64,000 nt of DNA from Xanthomonas arboricola (GCF_002940665.1 NZ_MIGY01000003.1:1-64000), one strand, 5' to 3'; shown: positions 39,273-52,529, numbered from the stretch's first letter. Notes: a model not told the origin generated them from the letters alone. Translations and numbers: made by a program.

Positions 39273-40337
39273 TCAGCCGCCGAAGGCCGCCTGCATGCGC
39301 GCCAGGTCCGGCTGCGCGATCACCCCGCGTTCGGTGACGATCGCATCGATCAGGCTGCCGGGGGTGACGTCGAAGACCGGGTTCCAGGCGTTGATGCCAT
39401 CGGCCACCGTGCGCACGCCGCCGACTCCGAACAATTCGCCCGGATCGCGCTGCTCGATCTCGATCTGATCGCCGCTGGCGGTGTCCATGTCCACCGTGGA
39501 CGACGGTGCCACCACCATGAACTTGACGCCGTGGTGGCGCGCGGCGATCGCCAGCTGGTAGGTGCCGATCTTGTTGGCGGTATCGCCGTTGGCGCAGATG
39601 CGGTCGGCGCCGACGATGACCCACTGCACCAGCCCGGACTTCATCAGATGCGCGGCGGCCGAATCGGCGATCAGGGTCGCGTCGATGCCATCCTGCTGCA
39701 GCTCCCACACGGTCAGGCGCGCGCCCTGCAACCACGGCCGGGTCTCGCCGGCAAACACCTTGGCGATGCGCTGCTGCGCCACGCCGGCGCGGATCACGCC
39801 CAGCGCGGTACCGAAGCCGGCGGTGGCCAGCGAACCGGTATTGCAGTGGGTCAGCACGCCGCTGCCGGTCTCGATCAACGACGCACCCAGCGCGCCCATA
39901 TGCCGGTTGGCCGCCAGGTCTTCGTCGGCGATGGCCTGCGCCTGGCGCGCGATCACCTCGCGCCAGTCGGCACCGGCAGCGCCGAGCACGCGACGCATGC
40001 GCATTAGCGCCCAGGCCAGGTTGACCGCGGTCGGACGCGCGGCGTTGAGCCGCAACAGTGCCGGCTCGAGTTTCTGCAAGGCCGCACCGCCGTCGTCGGC
40101 AACGATGTCGCGCGCCGCCAGCACCACGCCCCACCCGGCCGCAATGCCGATCGCCGGCGCGCCGCGCACGGCCAGCGAATGGATCGCCTCGGCCACCGCG
40201 TCGCTGGTGTCGCAACGCACGTGCTCGACCACGAAGGGCAGCTTGCGTTGGTCGAGCAGTTCCAGGGCATCGCCCGTCCACAGCAGCGGGCGAATATGGT
40301 CGTAGCGGGCGTAATCGATATGGGCGCTGTCGTTCAT
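39273..40337 (-). CDS. mtnA: S-methyl-5-thioribose-1-phosphate isomerase
   Basis: A 354-residue enzyme of methionine salvage that isomerises methylthioribose-1-phosphate to methylthioribulose-1-phosphate. Segments: [40 protein letters not shown] with the catalytic Cys, [20 protein letters not shown] with the catalytic Asp, and [11 protein letters not shown]. It sits ~210 bp upstream of gyrA in the same direction; this neighbourhood looks like chance rather than function. Confidence 0.95.
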   Translation of the reverse strand: MNDSAHIDYARYDHIRPLLWTGDALELLDQRKLPFVVEHVRCDTSDAVAEAIHSLAVRGAPAIGIAAGWGVVLAARDIVADDGGAALQKLEPALLRLNAARPTAVNLAWALMRMRRVLGAAGADWREVIARQAQAIADEDLAANRHMGALGASLIETGSGVLTHCNTGSLATAGFGTALGVIRAGVAQQRIAKVFAGETRPWLQGARLTVWELQQDGIDATLIADSAAAHLMKSGLVQWVIVGADRICANGDTANKIGTYQLAIAARHHGVKFMVVAPSSTVDMDTASGDQIEIEQRDPGELFGVGGVRTVADGINAWNPVFDVTPGSLIDAIVTERGVIAQPDLARMQAAFGG

Positions 40338-40971
40338 CCGGACATTGTAAGGCGCCCGGGCAGCCCAGTCAGTGGCCGCATCGCTCGGCCCGCTGGCGAT
40401 GTCGCAAACCGAGCTGGTCGAGTCCGCGACGCCCTCACCGCGCCAAAGAGTTGGCCGGCCGCTTCTTGAAAGCCTGTTGCGCAGCCTGCGCGAGGCGAAT
40501 GAGAAGTTGGCAGGTGGCGTGTTGAACGCCTTTCAGTTGCCCGGCTTGCAATGGCAAGGCAAAGAGAAGCCGGCCGACGCACAGTGCTCCAACCAGCGCA
40601 CGTCATGCCTGCCTGCACCACGCACACCGACCATCCCGACGGGTCCTTGTCCGCCTGCCGTCGCGGGACCTTACGCGGCATGGATGCCGCGTAAGAGCCT
40701 ACAGGGACGTACTTGCGGCGTGTCCCGTGAGGGTGGGCGGGCAAGGGCCCTGCAACCGAGCCACAGATCGCCCGCTCCACGCCCGACGCATCCGCACCCC
40801 GTTCAATCACATCTCACGACAACTGGGAGCTTGAGCTTCAGCGTAGCCTGGATGTTCCAAGCAGAGCTGGTTGAGGGCTAGACACCCTCACCAACCTGAT
40901 CGCGTGCTAACGGGGCCACGGCACCGGCTACGCCAACCTATGCGATGGAGAGCGGCAGTTTCGTCAGTCCA
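40338..40971. other. 634-bp intergenic region with a palindrome, no convincing gene
   Basis: Between mtnA and the DUF3011 gene. Contains an 11-bp perfect stem CTTACGCGGCA / TGCCGCGTAAG at 40670-40695 with loop TGGA. The GC-rich tract after it looks like the dispersed intergenic repeats of xanthomonads. Open frames here show no domain or ribosome site. Confidence 0.5.
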
Positions 40972-41658
40972 TCAGTCGACGATGAACTCGGCGCGGCAGC
41001 CGTCGTTGACCCACACGCCGTCGCGGCTCCAGCCCCAGGTCTGGCCTTCCACGCATTCCTTTTTGGAGATCTGCCGGCCTACACGTACCTGACGCTCTAC
41101 CGAGATCCCGCAGGTGCGGCGTGCGCCCTTCTTCGATTCGCAGGTCACCATACGTGGCATGGCCACGAAGCCAGAACCGTCCTCGGCCGCGACCTCGAAT
41201 TCGCCGTCGCAGCCGCGCGACACCCAGATTTCGTTACGGCGCGCGCCCCAGCTGCGGCCCTCCTTGCACGGCCACACCGAGCGCTGGCGCAGCAGGCGCA
41301 CCGGCGCTCCGCGCAGCACCACCGGGCAAACCACCTTGCCGCCGTTGGAATCGCAGCGCACCACGCGACGCATCTGCGCAGCGCTCGGCACCCGCGCACT
41401 GGCAAACTCCGCACGGCAGCCCTGCTCGACCCACACGCCATCGCGTTCGATATCCCACTCGCTGCCGCGGATGCAACTTGTCTCCGATAGCTGGCGTACC
41501 AGCTGGACGCCGTGCTCGGTATCCATCGCACAATGCACGCGCGCCATGTCCTTGGATTCGCAACGCACCACGCCCGATGCGCGATCGGCCGCACGCGCAT
41601 CGGCGAGCATCAGCAGCGGCAAGCACCACAAACCGCATAAGCTGATCAGCCACTTCAT
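40972..41658 (-). CDS. DUF3011 family secreted protein with three repeats
   Basis: A 228-residue protein with a signal peptide (MKWLISLCGLWCLPLLMLAD), which fixes the start at 41658. The mature part consists of three ~60-residue DUF3011 repeats. Each has a CESK or CDSN entry, a RQ-S/R-x3-C core, a WG/EW-x-GVWV or EIWV motif and an ending GC-x-EF. Every repeat carries four conserved cysteines that could form disulfides in the periplasm. Function of the family is unknown. Low in charge bias and not associated with an operon. Confidence 0.85.
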   Translation of the reverse strand: MKWLISLCGLWCLPLLMLADARAADRASGVVRCESKDMARVHCAMDTEHGVQLVRQLSETSCIRGSEWDIERDGVWVEQGCRAEFASARVPSAAQMRRVVRCDSNGGKVVCPVVLRGAPVRLLRQRSVWPCKEGRSWGARRNEIWVSRGCDGEFEVAAEDGSGFVAMPRMVTCESKKGARRTCGISVERQVRVGRQISKKECVEGQTWGWSRDGVWVNDGCRAEFIVD

Positions 41659-41826
41659 GCCGACAATCCTCACCCAAACACGCTCTGCGCCGCGCCCCCG
41701 TGGACGCCACGATGAGAGCATCATCGATGTGAAGATAGCAATACGGTAGCGATGACAGCGGGATGGCAGCGGGCGCATACCATGCGCCGCAACGTCAGGC
41801 ACAGTGCATTACAGGCGCTGCCGGGG

Positions 41827-45422
<3,596 letters not shown>

Positions 45423-45464
45423 CTAGCGTGGCGCCCTCTTTTGCCTGCTCGCCTGGAGCTCACC

Positions 45465-46589
45465 GTGCCGTTGCCCGTCTCGCGCCGTTCGTTTCTCAGC
45501 CTTGCCACCTCCGGCGTGGCGGTTTCCGCACTGGGACTGACGTCGCCAGCCGAAGCAGCGCGCAAACGCGCAGCCGCGCCGGCCGCCCCCGGGATGGCGC
45601 CCGCCGCCGGCACGGTGTATCTCAACGACAACGAGCATCCGCTCGGCCCCTCGCCCGCCGCACTGGATGCGGCAACGCGCTCGCTGGCACGTGCAGGCCG
45701 CTATCAGTTCGAGATGGAGCAGGACCTGCGCAATCTGATGACCGGCGAGCTGCAACTGCCCGGCGACCATCTGGCGTTCTTTCCCGGTTCCAGGGACGCA
45801 CTGCATCGTGCCGGCAGCCTGTTCACCTCGGCACGTGCCGGGCTGGTGGTGGCCGACCCGAGCTTCGACCCGATCGTCGACAGCGCCACCGCCCGCGGCG
45901 TGCCGGTGCGCAAGCTGCCGCTGCGGGCCGATGGCGCGCACGACGTCAAGGCGATGGCCAAGGCCGACCCGTCCGCCGGCCTGATCTACCTGTGCAACCC
46001 CGGCAACGCCAGCGGCGCCATCACCCCGCGCGCCGACATCGAGTGGCTGCTGGCCAACAAGCCGTCCAGCGCGGTGCTGGTGGTCGACGAAGCGTATATC
46101 CACTACAGCAACGAGCCGTCCGTGGCGGACCTGGTGCGCCAGCGCCAGGACCTGATCGTGCTGCGCAGCTTCTCCAAGCTCTACGGCATGGGCGGCCTGC
46201 GCCTGGGCGCCGCGCTGGCGCCGCCGGGGCTGCAGACCAAGCTCGCCAGCGTGGGCAGCAACCCGTTGTCGGTACCGGCAATGGCCGCCGGCATCGCCAG
46301 CCTGCGCGACCCGCAACTGGTACAGACCCGCCGCGCGGAGAACGCCCGCGTGCGCGACGACACCATCGCCTGGCTCAAGAGCAAGGGCTACACCTGCCTG
46401 CCCACGCAGGCCAACTGCTTCCTGCTCGACGTCAAGCGCGACGCCAGCGTGTTTGCCGATTCGATGCAGAAACAGGGCGTCATCGTCGGCCGCAGCTGGC
46501 CGATCTGGCCCAAGCGCGTGCGCGTGAGCGTCGGCACCGAGGCGGAGATGCTGCGCTTTCGCGAGGCGTTTACCAAGGCCAAGCGCTGA
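45465..46589 (+). CDS. Tat-exported class I/II aminotransferase (histidinol-phosphate aminotransferase-like)
   Basis: A 374-residue fold type I PLP enzyme. The GTG start at 45465 gives a twin-arginine signal: PVSRRSFLSLATSGVAVSAL ending near ALGLTSPAEAA. PLP-site landmarks are present: DNEHPLGPSPAAL, CNPGNASGAITP (Asn), VVDEAYIHYS (Asp) and RSFSKLYGMGGLRLG with the Schiff-base Lys. Tat export suits an enzyme that folds around its cofactor in the cytoplasm. The periplasmic substrate is unknown. Divergent from ligA. Confidence 0.85.
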   Translation: MPLPVSRRSFLSLATSGVAVSALGLTSPAEAARKRAAAPAAPGMAPAAGTVYLNDNEHPLGPSPAALDAATRSLARAGRYQFEMEQDLRNLMTGELQLPGDHLAFFPGSRDALHRAGSLFTSARAGLVVADPSFDPIVDSATARGVPVRKLPLRADGAHDVKAMAKADPSAGLIYLCNPGNASGAITPRADIEWLLANKPSSAVLVVDEAYIHYSNEPSVADLVRQRQDLIVLRSFSKLYGMGGLRLGAALAPPGLQTKLASVGSNPLSVPAMAAGIASLRDPQLVQTRRAENARVRDDTIAWLKSKGYTCLPTQANCFLLDVKRDASVFADSMQKQGVIVGRSWPIWPKRVRVSVGTEAEMLRFREAFTKAKR

Positions 46590-46611
46590 TCGCCAAGCAC
46601 AGAGTGGTCAT

Positions 46612-46740
46612 CCCTTCTCCCACCCCGGGAGAAGGTGCCCCGAAGGGGTATGAAGGTGCGAGCGAAGCCTCGTGCCGCCCAGCCGCGCGAGGGCCTCGCC
46701 TGCGTACCCTCACCCTGACCCCTCTCCCGCTGGAGAGGGG
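46612..46740. repeat. composite intergenic palindromic repeat, copy A
   Basis: Contains CCCTTCTCCC...GGGAGAAGG, GCGAAGCC, GCGCGAGG, GTACCCTCA and CCCCTCTCCC...GGAGAGGGG modules. The same modules recur at 53404-53610. Each end is itself a short inverted repeat that could act as a terminator for the converging genes on either side. Confidence 0.7.
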
Positions 46741-46750
46741 CTTTGATTTC

Positions 46751-47155
46751 CTACTGCTTGGGAGTTGGAAGAGGCGCGGCGGCATTAGGACGCAGCACGC
46801 GCCGGATCCACACGTAGCTGAGCGCAAACGTCAACGCCATCGACACCGCACTCCACACCAGGAGCTGGCGCATCATCGGCGGCCCCTGAAAGATGCGCGC
46901 GTAGTAGCTTGCATCCAACAGCGCGATCACGTGCGGCAGGAAGACAGTGATGATGGGCGTTGGCACTGGCGCAACCAGCAGCGTCACTGCAACGGCAAAC
47001 CCGATCGAGCTCCATTGCGCGCGACGTGGGCTTGTCGACGCGCCTTTGCGCAAACGCGGCGCAACCCGCGACGCCATCCATAGCAGCGGTGCGGCCAGGA
47101 TGGCCCACACCGCCAGCAACATCAGCACCGCCAGCGGGCCCTGCAAGCCCCACAT
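46751..47155 (-). CDS. small membrane protein, unknown function
   Basis: A 134-residue protein with about three to four hydrophobic helices: LQGPLAVLMLLAVWAILAAP, SIGFAVAVTLLVAPVPTPII, and LVWSAVSMALTFALSYVWI. Basic loops between the first two suggest a cytoplasmic side. I do not recognise the family. It stands alone, downstream of zipA in the same direction but after a 188-bp gap. Confidence 0.65.
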   Translation of the reverse strand: MWGLQGPLAVLMLLAVWAILAAPLLWMASRVAPRLRKGASTSPRRAQWSSIGFAVAVTLLVAPVPTPIITVFLPHVIALLDASYYARIFQGPPMMRQLLVWSAVSMALTFALSYVWIRRVLRPNAAAPLPTPKQ

Positions 47156-47343
47156 CGTTCACCTCTACGCTAGAACGCGCCCTGCGGCAGGTCGCGACTC
47201 AGACCGCGTATGGATGACGCACGGTCGGGATGACTCGCGGTCAATGGCTCGCAATCACTGACTCAGCGACGCTCGATCACCAGCGGTGCGCAATCACCAC
47301 CGACGCACATCACCAGCAGCGCACACTTAACAGCAATACGCAC

Positions 47344-48075
47344 TCACCAGCGCGGCGACTTGGTCAGCGGCGGCGCCTGGTGCTGGCGATCGTAGGCGCG
47401 CAGTTCGTCGCGGATATGCGCCACGCGCTGGCGGCCCAGCGCATTGCGGCTGTCGTCCAGCACCACGCCGTCCAGCAGTTCGGCCATGCGCTGGACGGTC
47501 GGCAGCATCTTTTCCCAGGCATCCAGCGCGGTCATCGGCGCCGGCAAGGTGAGGAAGAACGCAATCGCCGGGGTCTGCATCTCGCGGATGTTGGCCATGT
47601 CGAAGCTGCCGGGCTTGAGGATGCTGGCCATGCTGAAGATCGGCCCGCGCTCCGGATGCCCTTCCACTAGGCGGTGGAAGACATTCATGTGACCGAACAC
47701 CAGCCCGGTCTTCTCGGCAGCGACCACCACGTCTTCGCCGCGCAGGACCTGGCCGGCCTTGGCGGCCACGAACAGCGAGACGATCTTGTCGAAATCCTGG
47801 TTGGGGCGCTTGCCGACATCGTTGCCGCCGGCCGCATCGGCATCGTCCAGGTTCAGTTCGCTTTGCTCGGCGCCCTCATTGCGCTCGAACGGGTCGCCCT
47901 CCACGCCAGGCTCGCTGGAGATCACCGGCTCGCGGCGCTCGCGCGGTTGCCCGTCGTCCTTGTCGACCCGGCGCCCTTGCGGCGATTTTTTCGGGCGACC
48001 AAATAGGAAGATGGCCGCGACCAGCAGCAGTCCAGCGATCAGGATCCCGATCCGGATCATGGCCATGTCGGACAT
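47344..48075 (-). CDS. zipA: cell division protein ZipA
   Basis: A 243-residue protein with the ZipA plan. An N-terminal membrane anchor (MIRIGILIAGLLLVAAIFLF) is followed by a charged linker (RRVDKDDGQPRERREP) and a C-terminal FtsZ-binding domain (HMNVFHRLVEGHPERGPIFS ... MASILKPGSFDMANI ... TPAIAFFLTLP). It tethers FtsZ to the inner membrane at the division site. It follows smc by 56 bp in the same direction, a conserved pairing upstream of ligA in related genomes. Here the aminotransferase and a small membrane gene lie between zipA and ligA. Confidence 0.94.
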   Translation of the reverse strand: MSDMAMIRIGILIAGLLLVAAIFLFGRPKKSPQGRRVDKDDGQPRERREPVISSEPGVEGDPFERNEGAEQSELNLDDADAAGGNDVGKRPNQDFDKIVSLFVAAKAGQVLRGEDVVVAAEKTGLVFGHMNVFHRLVEGHPERGPIFSMASILKPGSFDMANIREMQTPAIAFFLTLPAPMTALDAWEKMLPTVQRMAELLDGVVLDDSRNALGRQRVAHIRDELRAYDRQHQAPPLTKSPRW

Positions 48076-48131
48076 TTAGCGTGCCTCCGCATAAGAGTGA
48101 CAGGTGTCGATATTCCGACAAGCATGGCACG

Positions 48132-51100
48132 TCATGCAGCACCCGCCAAACGTGCGGCCTCTTCCAGGTCCACGCTGACCAGGCGACTGACGCCCGGCTC
48201 GCGCATGGTCACGCCGGAGAGCTGGCGCGCGGCCTCCATCGTCGCCTTGTTGTGGCTGACGAACAGGAACTGCACCTTCTCGCTCATTTCCCGCACCATG
48301 TTGGCCAGGCGGCCGACATTGGCTTCGTCCAGCGGCGCGTCCACCTCGTCGAGCAGGCAGAACGGCGCAGGATTGAGCTGGAAGATCGCAAACACCAGCG
48401 CCACCGCGGTCATCGCCTTCTCGCCACCGGACAGCAGCGAGATGCTGGACACGCGCTTGCCCGGCGGGCGCGCCATGATGGTTACGCCGGTGTCGAGCAG
48501 GTCTTCGCCGGTGAGTTCCAGATAGGCGTGGCCACCGCCGAACAGGCGCGGATACAGCGCCTGGACGCCGGAATTGACCCGGTCGAAGGTGTCCTTGAAG
48601 CGGCCGCGAGTTTCGCGGTCGATCTTGCGGATCGCCTCTTCCAGCGTCTCCAGTGCGGTGTTGAGATCCAGGTTCTGCGCGTCCAGATATTCCGAACGCT
48701 GCGCCGCTTCGCCGTACTCCTGGATCGCGGCCAGGTTGACCGGTTCCAGCCGCCGCATGCGCCCGTCGATCTGGCCGACCGCCGCTTCCCACTCGGCCAC
48801 GTTCGCCGCTTCCGGCAATCCATTGACGACGTCCTCGAGCACGAAGCCGGCCTTCACCACGGCGGCCTCCAATTGCTCTGCGCTGAGCACCAGCGCCTGC
48901 TGATCCAGCTTGCGCTGGGAAATGCGCTCGCGCTGGGCCAGCGCCTGTTCGTCGCGCTGCTGACGGGTCTGCTCGTAGCTGCGCAGCTCGCCATCGATGC
49001 TCTCCAGCATGGTGCGCGCTTCGCTCAGCACGCGCTCGGTGCGCACACGCTCGCTCAACGCGGCCTGGTGCTCGTGCTCCAGCGTTTCCACCGGCGAGTC
49101 GCCGTCGCTGAGCTGGGCGACCAGATCCTCCAGACGCGTGTCGAGCTGGCCGCGCTGGCTGTCCATGCGCTCCAGCGTCTGGCTCAGGGAGGTGATCTGG
49201 GTGCGTTGCGATTCCAGCGTGAGCGCCAATGCATGCATCGCATCGCGCACGCCACGTGCGGCATCGCGGGCCTGATCGCGTGCATCGGTGAGCTGACGGC
49301 GTTCGTTCTCCAGCGCCTGCCGGGTGCCTTGCAGATCGCCCATCAGGGTCACCGCGTCTTCGAGCTTGGCGCGTGCCTCACGTGCCTGTTCGCGGCTGGT
49401 GTCCAGCGTTTCCAACAGCTGCGACAATTCGTTTTCGATGCGCTCGATGCGCGTGCGCGCGGCATCGACCTTGCCCTGCTGACTCTGCAGCTGACCGGCC
49501 AGTTCGGACACGCTGCGGTGCGCCATGTACAACTGGCGCTGCGCATCTTCGCGCTGCTGTTCGGCCGCCAGCAGTTGTTCGCGGAAGCTACCCAGGCGCT
49601 GCTCGAGGTCGGCCTCGCGCTCCTGCAGCGTTTCGATCTGCGCACGCAGCTCCTGAATTTCGCGCTCGCGCAGCAAGGCGCCCTGCTTGGCAGCGCCGGA
49701 GCGCGACACCCGCACCCAGCCCTCGCCCAGCCGCTCGCCGCTGCGGGTGATGACCGAATCGCCCTCGGGCAGGCCGCGCTGCAGCGTGCGCGCGGCCTCC
49801 AGATCCTCGGCCGCGTGCAGGCGCGCGAGCAGGCGACGGATCGCGATCGGCCCCTGCACCTTGGCCGCCAGCGAAGTGGGCGCAAAGCTCGCGTTGTCGC
49901 TGGCACTGGAGACGAGCGCGATGCGGCCCTCGCCCAACTCGCCCAGCGCATCGACCAGTTGCTCCGGCGCATCCACCAGCACGCCTTCGATCAGCTGCCC
50001 CAATGCGCCTTCGACCGCGTTTTCCCAGCCACTTTCGACCATGATGCGCTCGCCGACACGTGCGGCAGAATCCAGCCCGCGCGACTTCAGCCACGCCACT
50101 GCCGCGCCCTGCTCCTGGCCGAGTGCGGCCTGCTGCAGGGTTTCCAGCGACGACAGCCGGCCACGCGCGGCCTGCGCCTGCTTGCGCACCTCGGCCAATT
50201 CGCCCTGGCTGGCGCGCTGTTGTTCCTGCAGCCCGCCGAGCGCGTGCTTGCGCGCTTCGACCTGCTCGGTCAGCCCGTCCAGCGAGGTCTTCTGGGTTTC
50301 ATGGCGCAGCTCGATCTGCTCGAACGCCTCGGCCAGCGCATCCAGGTCCAGTCCGGCACGCTCGTTGACCAGCGCTTCGCGGCGGCGCTCGGCTTCCAGC
50401 GACTGGCGATCGAGATAATCGACACGCGTGCGTTCCACTTCGCCGGCACGCGAGGCTTCGCCGGTGTCGCGATTATGGGTTTCCCAACGCTGCTGCCAGT
50501 CGGCCAGGCGCGCTTCGGCTTCGCGTAGCGACTCCTGGCGGAATTCGTGGTCTTCGCGCAGCTGTTCCAGTTGCGGTTCGGCAGCGTCCACCGCCTCGCG
50601 CAGCACCGCCAGCCTGGCCGAATCGCCGCTGATGTGCTGGGTCAGCTCCTGCAACTGGCTCTGCGCCTCATCGCGCGCCTTGTGCAGGCGATGCGAGAGT
50701 TCGCGCTGATGCTGGATCTGCTGCTCGATGCGCGCCAGCGCACCACCGACCTGATAGACATCGGCCTGCGCCTTGGCCACCGCTTCGGCGGCCTCCTCGC
50801 GACGCGCGCGCCCGGTTTCGATCCGCGCCTCGGCATCGCGCTGTTCGGCGATCAGCTGCTGCAGCCGGGTCTCTTCCTGATTCAATTTTTCGCGCAGGCC
50901 CTGCAACCGGCCATCCAGGCCGCGGTACTCCAGCGCCTTCCACTCGGCGTCCTTGATCCGGCGCTCTTCCTGAAGGGCCTGATACTGCTCGGCCTGGCGC
51001 GCCTGGCGCTGCAGATGCGCCAGTTGCTTGGTGATCTCTTCGCGCAGGTCGCCCAGGCGATCGAGGTTCTCGCGGGTATGCCGGATGCGCGTTTCGGTTT

Positions 51101-51635
51101 CCTTGCGGCGCTCCTTGTACTTGGAAATGCCGGCGGCTTCTTCCAGATACACGCGCAGGTCTTCCGGCCGCGCCTCGATGATCTGGCTGATCATGCCCTG
51201 CTCGATGATCGAGTAGCTGCGCGGCCCCAGGCCGGTGCCCAGGAACAGGTCGGTGATGTCGCGGCGCCGGCATTTGGTGCCGTTGAGGTAGTAGGCGCTG
51301 TTGCCGTCGCGGCTGACCAGGCGCTTGACCGAGATCTCGTTGAACGAGGCGAACTCGCCGCTGATGGTGTGATCGGAGTTGTCGAAGATCAGCTCCACCG
51401 TCGCCTGCGACACCGGCTTGCGCGCCGAGGAACCGGAGAAGATCACGTCGGTCAGCGAGTCGCCGCGCAGTCGGCTGGCCGAACTTTCGCCCATCACCCA
51501 GCGCACCGCATCGATGATGTTGGACTTGCCGCAGCCATTGGGCCCGACGATGCCGGTCATGTTGGTGGGCAGGTGCAACGTGGTCGGGTCGACGAACGAC
51601 TTGAAACCGGACAGTTTGATCGTGGACAGGCGCAT
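48132..51635 (-). CDS. smc: chromosome segregation protein SMC
   Basis: A 1167-residue ATPase. Walker A GPNGCGKSNIIDAVRWVMGE lies near residue 32. Two ~300-residue coiled-coils flank a hinge (AAVAWLKSRGLDSAARVGER ... GLPEGDSVITRSG). The C-terminal ABC signature LLSGGEKAMTAVALVFA and Walker B CLLDEVDAPLDEANVGR complete the head. It dimerises at the hinge and compacts and segregates chromosomes with ScpAB. The start at 51635 (MRLSTIKLSGFKSFVDP) is the conserved one; the frame upstream is not part of the protein. Confidence 0.97.
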   Translation of the reverse strand: MRLSTIKLSGFKSFVDPTTLHLPTNMTGIVGPNGCGKSNIIDAVRWVMGESSASRLRGDSLTDVIFSGSSARKPVSQATVELIFDNSDHTISGEFASFNEISVKRLVSRDGNSAYYLNGTKCRRRDITDLFLGTGLGPRSYSIIEQGMISQIIEARPEDLRVYLEEAAGISKYKERRKETETRIRHTRENLDRLGDLREEITKQLAHLQRQARQAEQYQALQEERRIKDAEWKALEYRGLDGRLQGLREKLNQEETRLQQLIAEQRDAEARIETGRARREEAAEAVAKAQADVYQVGGALARIEQQIQHQRELSHRLHKARDEAQSQLQELTQHISGDSARLAVLREAVDAAEPQLEQLREDHEFRQESLREAEARLADWQQRWETHNRDTGEASRAGEVERTRVDYLDRQSLEAERRREALVNERAGLDLDALAEAFEQIELRHETQKTSLDGLTEQVEARKHALGGLQEQQRASQGELAEVRKQAQAARGRLSSLETLQQAALGQEQGAAVAWLKSRGLDSAARVGERIMVESGWENAVEGALGQLIEGVLVDAPEQLVDALGELGEGRIALVSSASDNASFAPTSLAAKVQGPIAIRRLLARLHAAEDLEAARTLQRGLPEGDSVITRSGERLGEGWVRVSRSGAAKQGALLREREIQELRAQIETLQEREADLEQRLGSFREQLLAAEQQREDAQRQLYMAHRSVSELAGQLQSQQGKVDAARTRIERIENELSQLLETLDTSREQAREARAKLEDAVTLMGDLQGTRQALENERRQLTDARDQARDAARGVRDAMHALALTLESQRTQITSLSQTLERMDSQRGQLDTRLEDLVAQLSDGDSPVETLEHEHQAALSERVRTERVLSEARTMLESIDGELRSYEQTRQQRDEQALAQRERISQRKLDQQALVLSAEQLEAAVVKAGFVLEDVVNGLPEAANVAEWEAAVGQIDGRMRRLEPVNLAAIQEYGEAAQRSEYLDAQNLDLNTALETLEEAIRKIDRETRGRFKDTFDRVNSGVQALYPRLFGGGHAYLELTGEDLLDTGVTIMARPPGKRVSSISLLSGGEKAMTAVALVFAIFQLNPAPFCLLDEVDAPLDEANVGRLANMVREMSEKVQFLFVSHNKATMEAARQLSGVTMREPGVSRLVSVDLEEAARLAGAA

Positions 51636-51798
51636 GGGACTGAAGGTTCCGGGCACCGCACGGGCAGGGCCGGCAGGCGCTTTATTCCTGTGAAGCCGCC
51701 CACCTAAACCCTTGATCCACAAGATCTATGGGCCGTGGAACCGGCAATGGAGCATGAGTATAGCGGGCCTGGCATCGCTGGCGTGGCCGCAGAAAGAC

Positions 51799-51826
51799 GA
51801 AGGGCGCCTAACCAGGCGCCCTTCGG
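51799..51826 (-). terminator. rplI terminator
   Basis: CGAAGGGCGCCT and AGGCGCCCTTCG form a perfect 12-bp stem with a four-base loop ~20 bp beyond the rplI stop. On the minus strand it is followed by TCTTTCT. It ends the rpsF-rpsR-rplI transcript. Confidence 0.8.
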
Positions 51827-51845
51827 GTATAGCGTGCAGCGTGGA

Positions 51846-52295
51846 TCAGGCGTCGGATTCGACGATGACCTTGACCGAGGTTTCCACATCGGCGTGCAGG
51901 TGCAGCACAACGTCGTACTCGCCGACATTGCGGAATGCGCCTTCGCCCAGGATCACTTCGCTCTTTTCCAGCGGCAGGCCGGCGGCGGTGAACGCCTCGG
52001 CGATGTCGCGCGGACCGACAGAGCCGTACAGCTTGCCTTCGGTCGACGCATGCGCGCCGATGGTGACGCTGGCGCCTTCGAACTTGCCGGCCCGGCTCTG
52101 TGCATCGGCCAGGATGGTGTTGGCCTTGGCTTCGTAATCGGCACGCTTGGCTTCAAACGCTTCGACGTTGGCAGCGGTGGCCGGAACGGCCTTGCCCTGC
52201 GGCACGAGGAAGTTGCGGCCGTAACCCGGCTTGACGCTGACCTTGTCGCCCAGGCCGCCGAGATTGGTCACTTTCTGCAGAAGAATCAGATCCAT
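51846..52295 (-). CDS. rplI: 50S ribosomal protein L9
   Basis: 149 residues, full length. The N-terminal RNA-binding domain carries the family signature ([19 protein letters not shown] ... [17 protein letters not shown]). A long connecting helix and the C-terminal domain follow. Last gene of rpsF-rpsR-rplI, but separated from rpsR by 234 bp that hold several hairpins. Confidence 0.98.
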   Translation of the reverse strand: MDLILLQKVTNLGGLGDKVSVKPGYGRNFLVPQGKAVPATAANVEAFEAKRADYEAKANTILADAQSRAGKFEGASVTIGAHASTEGKLYGSVGPRDIAEAFTAAGLPLEKSEVILGEGAFRNVGEYDVVLHLHADVETSVKVIVESDA

Positions 52296-52362
52296 GGTGG
52301 TGCTCCGTTATTCGTTAGCGCCGGCACTTTGGCCGACGCAACGTTTGCTGTCCGAAAAGACG

Positions 52363-52390
52363 GGATTCGGGAATCGGGATTTGGGAATCG
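52363..52390. repeat. short GGGAATCGG-type repeats
   Basis: Three imperfect units (GGGATTCGG, GAATCGG, GATTTGGGAATCG) in the rpsR-rplI gap. They are the same family as the tandem array at 33445-33492. Confidence 0.6.
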
Positions 52391-52444
52391 CAACAGCACG
52401 ATCAACACCGCATCTCGAATGACCGGCCTCTATATTTTTAGTAA

Positions 52445-52517
52445 CCCGCACATGGATGTGCGGGCTCTTGTGAGGGACTCACATATCACCGTGCGGGCTT
52501 TTGTGAGGAACTCACAT
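52445..52517 (-). repeat. paired hairpins and 27-bp direct repeat in the rpsR-rplI gap
   Basis: A 27-bp sequence starting GTGCGGGCT and ending ACTCACAT occurs at 52458-52484 and 52491-52517 with two mismatches. Within each, GTGAG(TTC or TCC)CTCAC forms a small hairpin in the minus-strand RNA. CCCGCAC/GTGCGGG at 52445-52464, followed in minus-strand RNA by TTACTAAAAATAT, forms a larger one. This may be a partial terminator or a stability element that sets L9 output relative to S18. Confidence 0.65.
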
Positions 52518-52529
52518 CAACGACTCGGA

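Noticed and set aside
35695..39468. Very long plus-strand open frame (~1257 codons) across gcd and gyrA
   Set aside because: It is antisense to two unmistakable genes. Its product is His/Arg/Gln-rich with no domain; long antisense frames are common in DNA with GC-rich third positions.
40372..40881. Plus-strand frame in the mtnA-DUF3011 gap
   Set aside because: No ribosome site, no domain and poor codon pattern; the interval looks like spacer with a palindrome.
48081..50528. Plus-strand frame of ~815 codons opposite smc
   Set aside because: Antisense to the SMC coiled-coil region; the repetitive Leu/Gln/Arg composition mirrors the coiled-coil codons.
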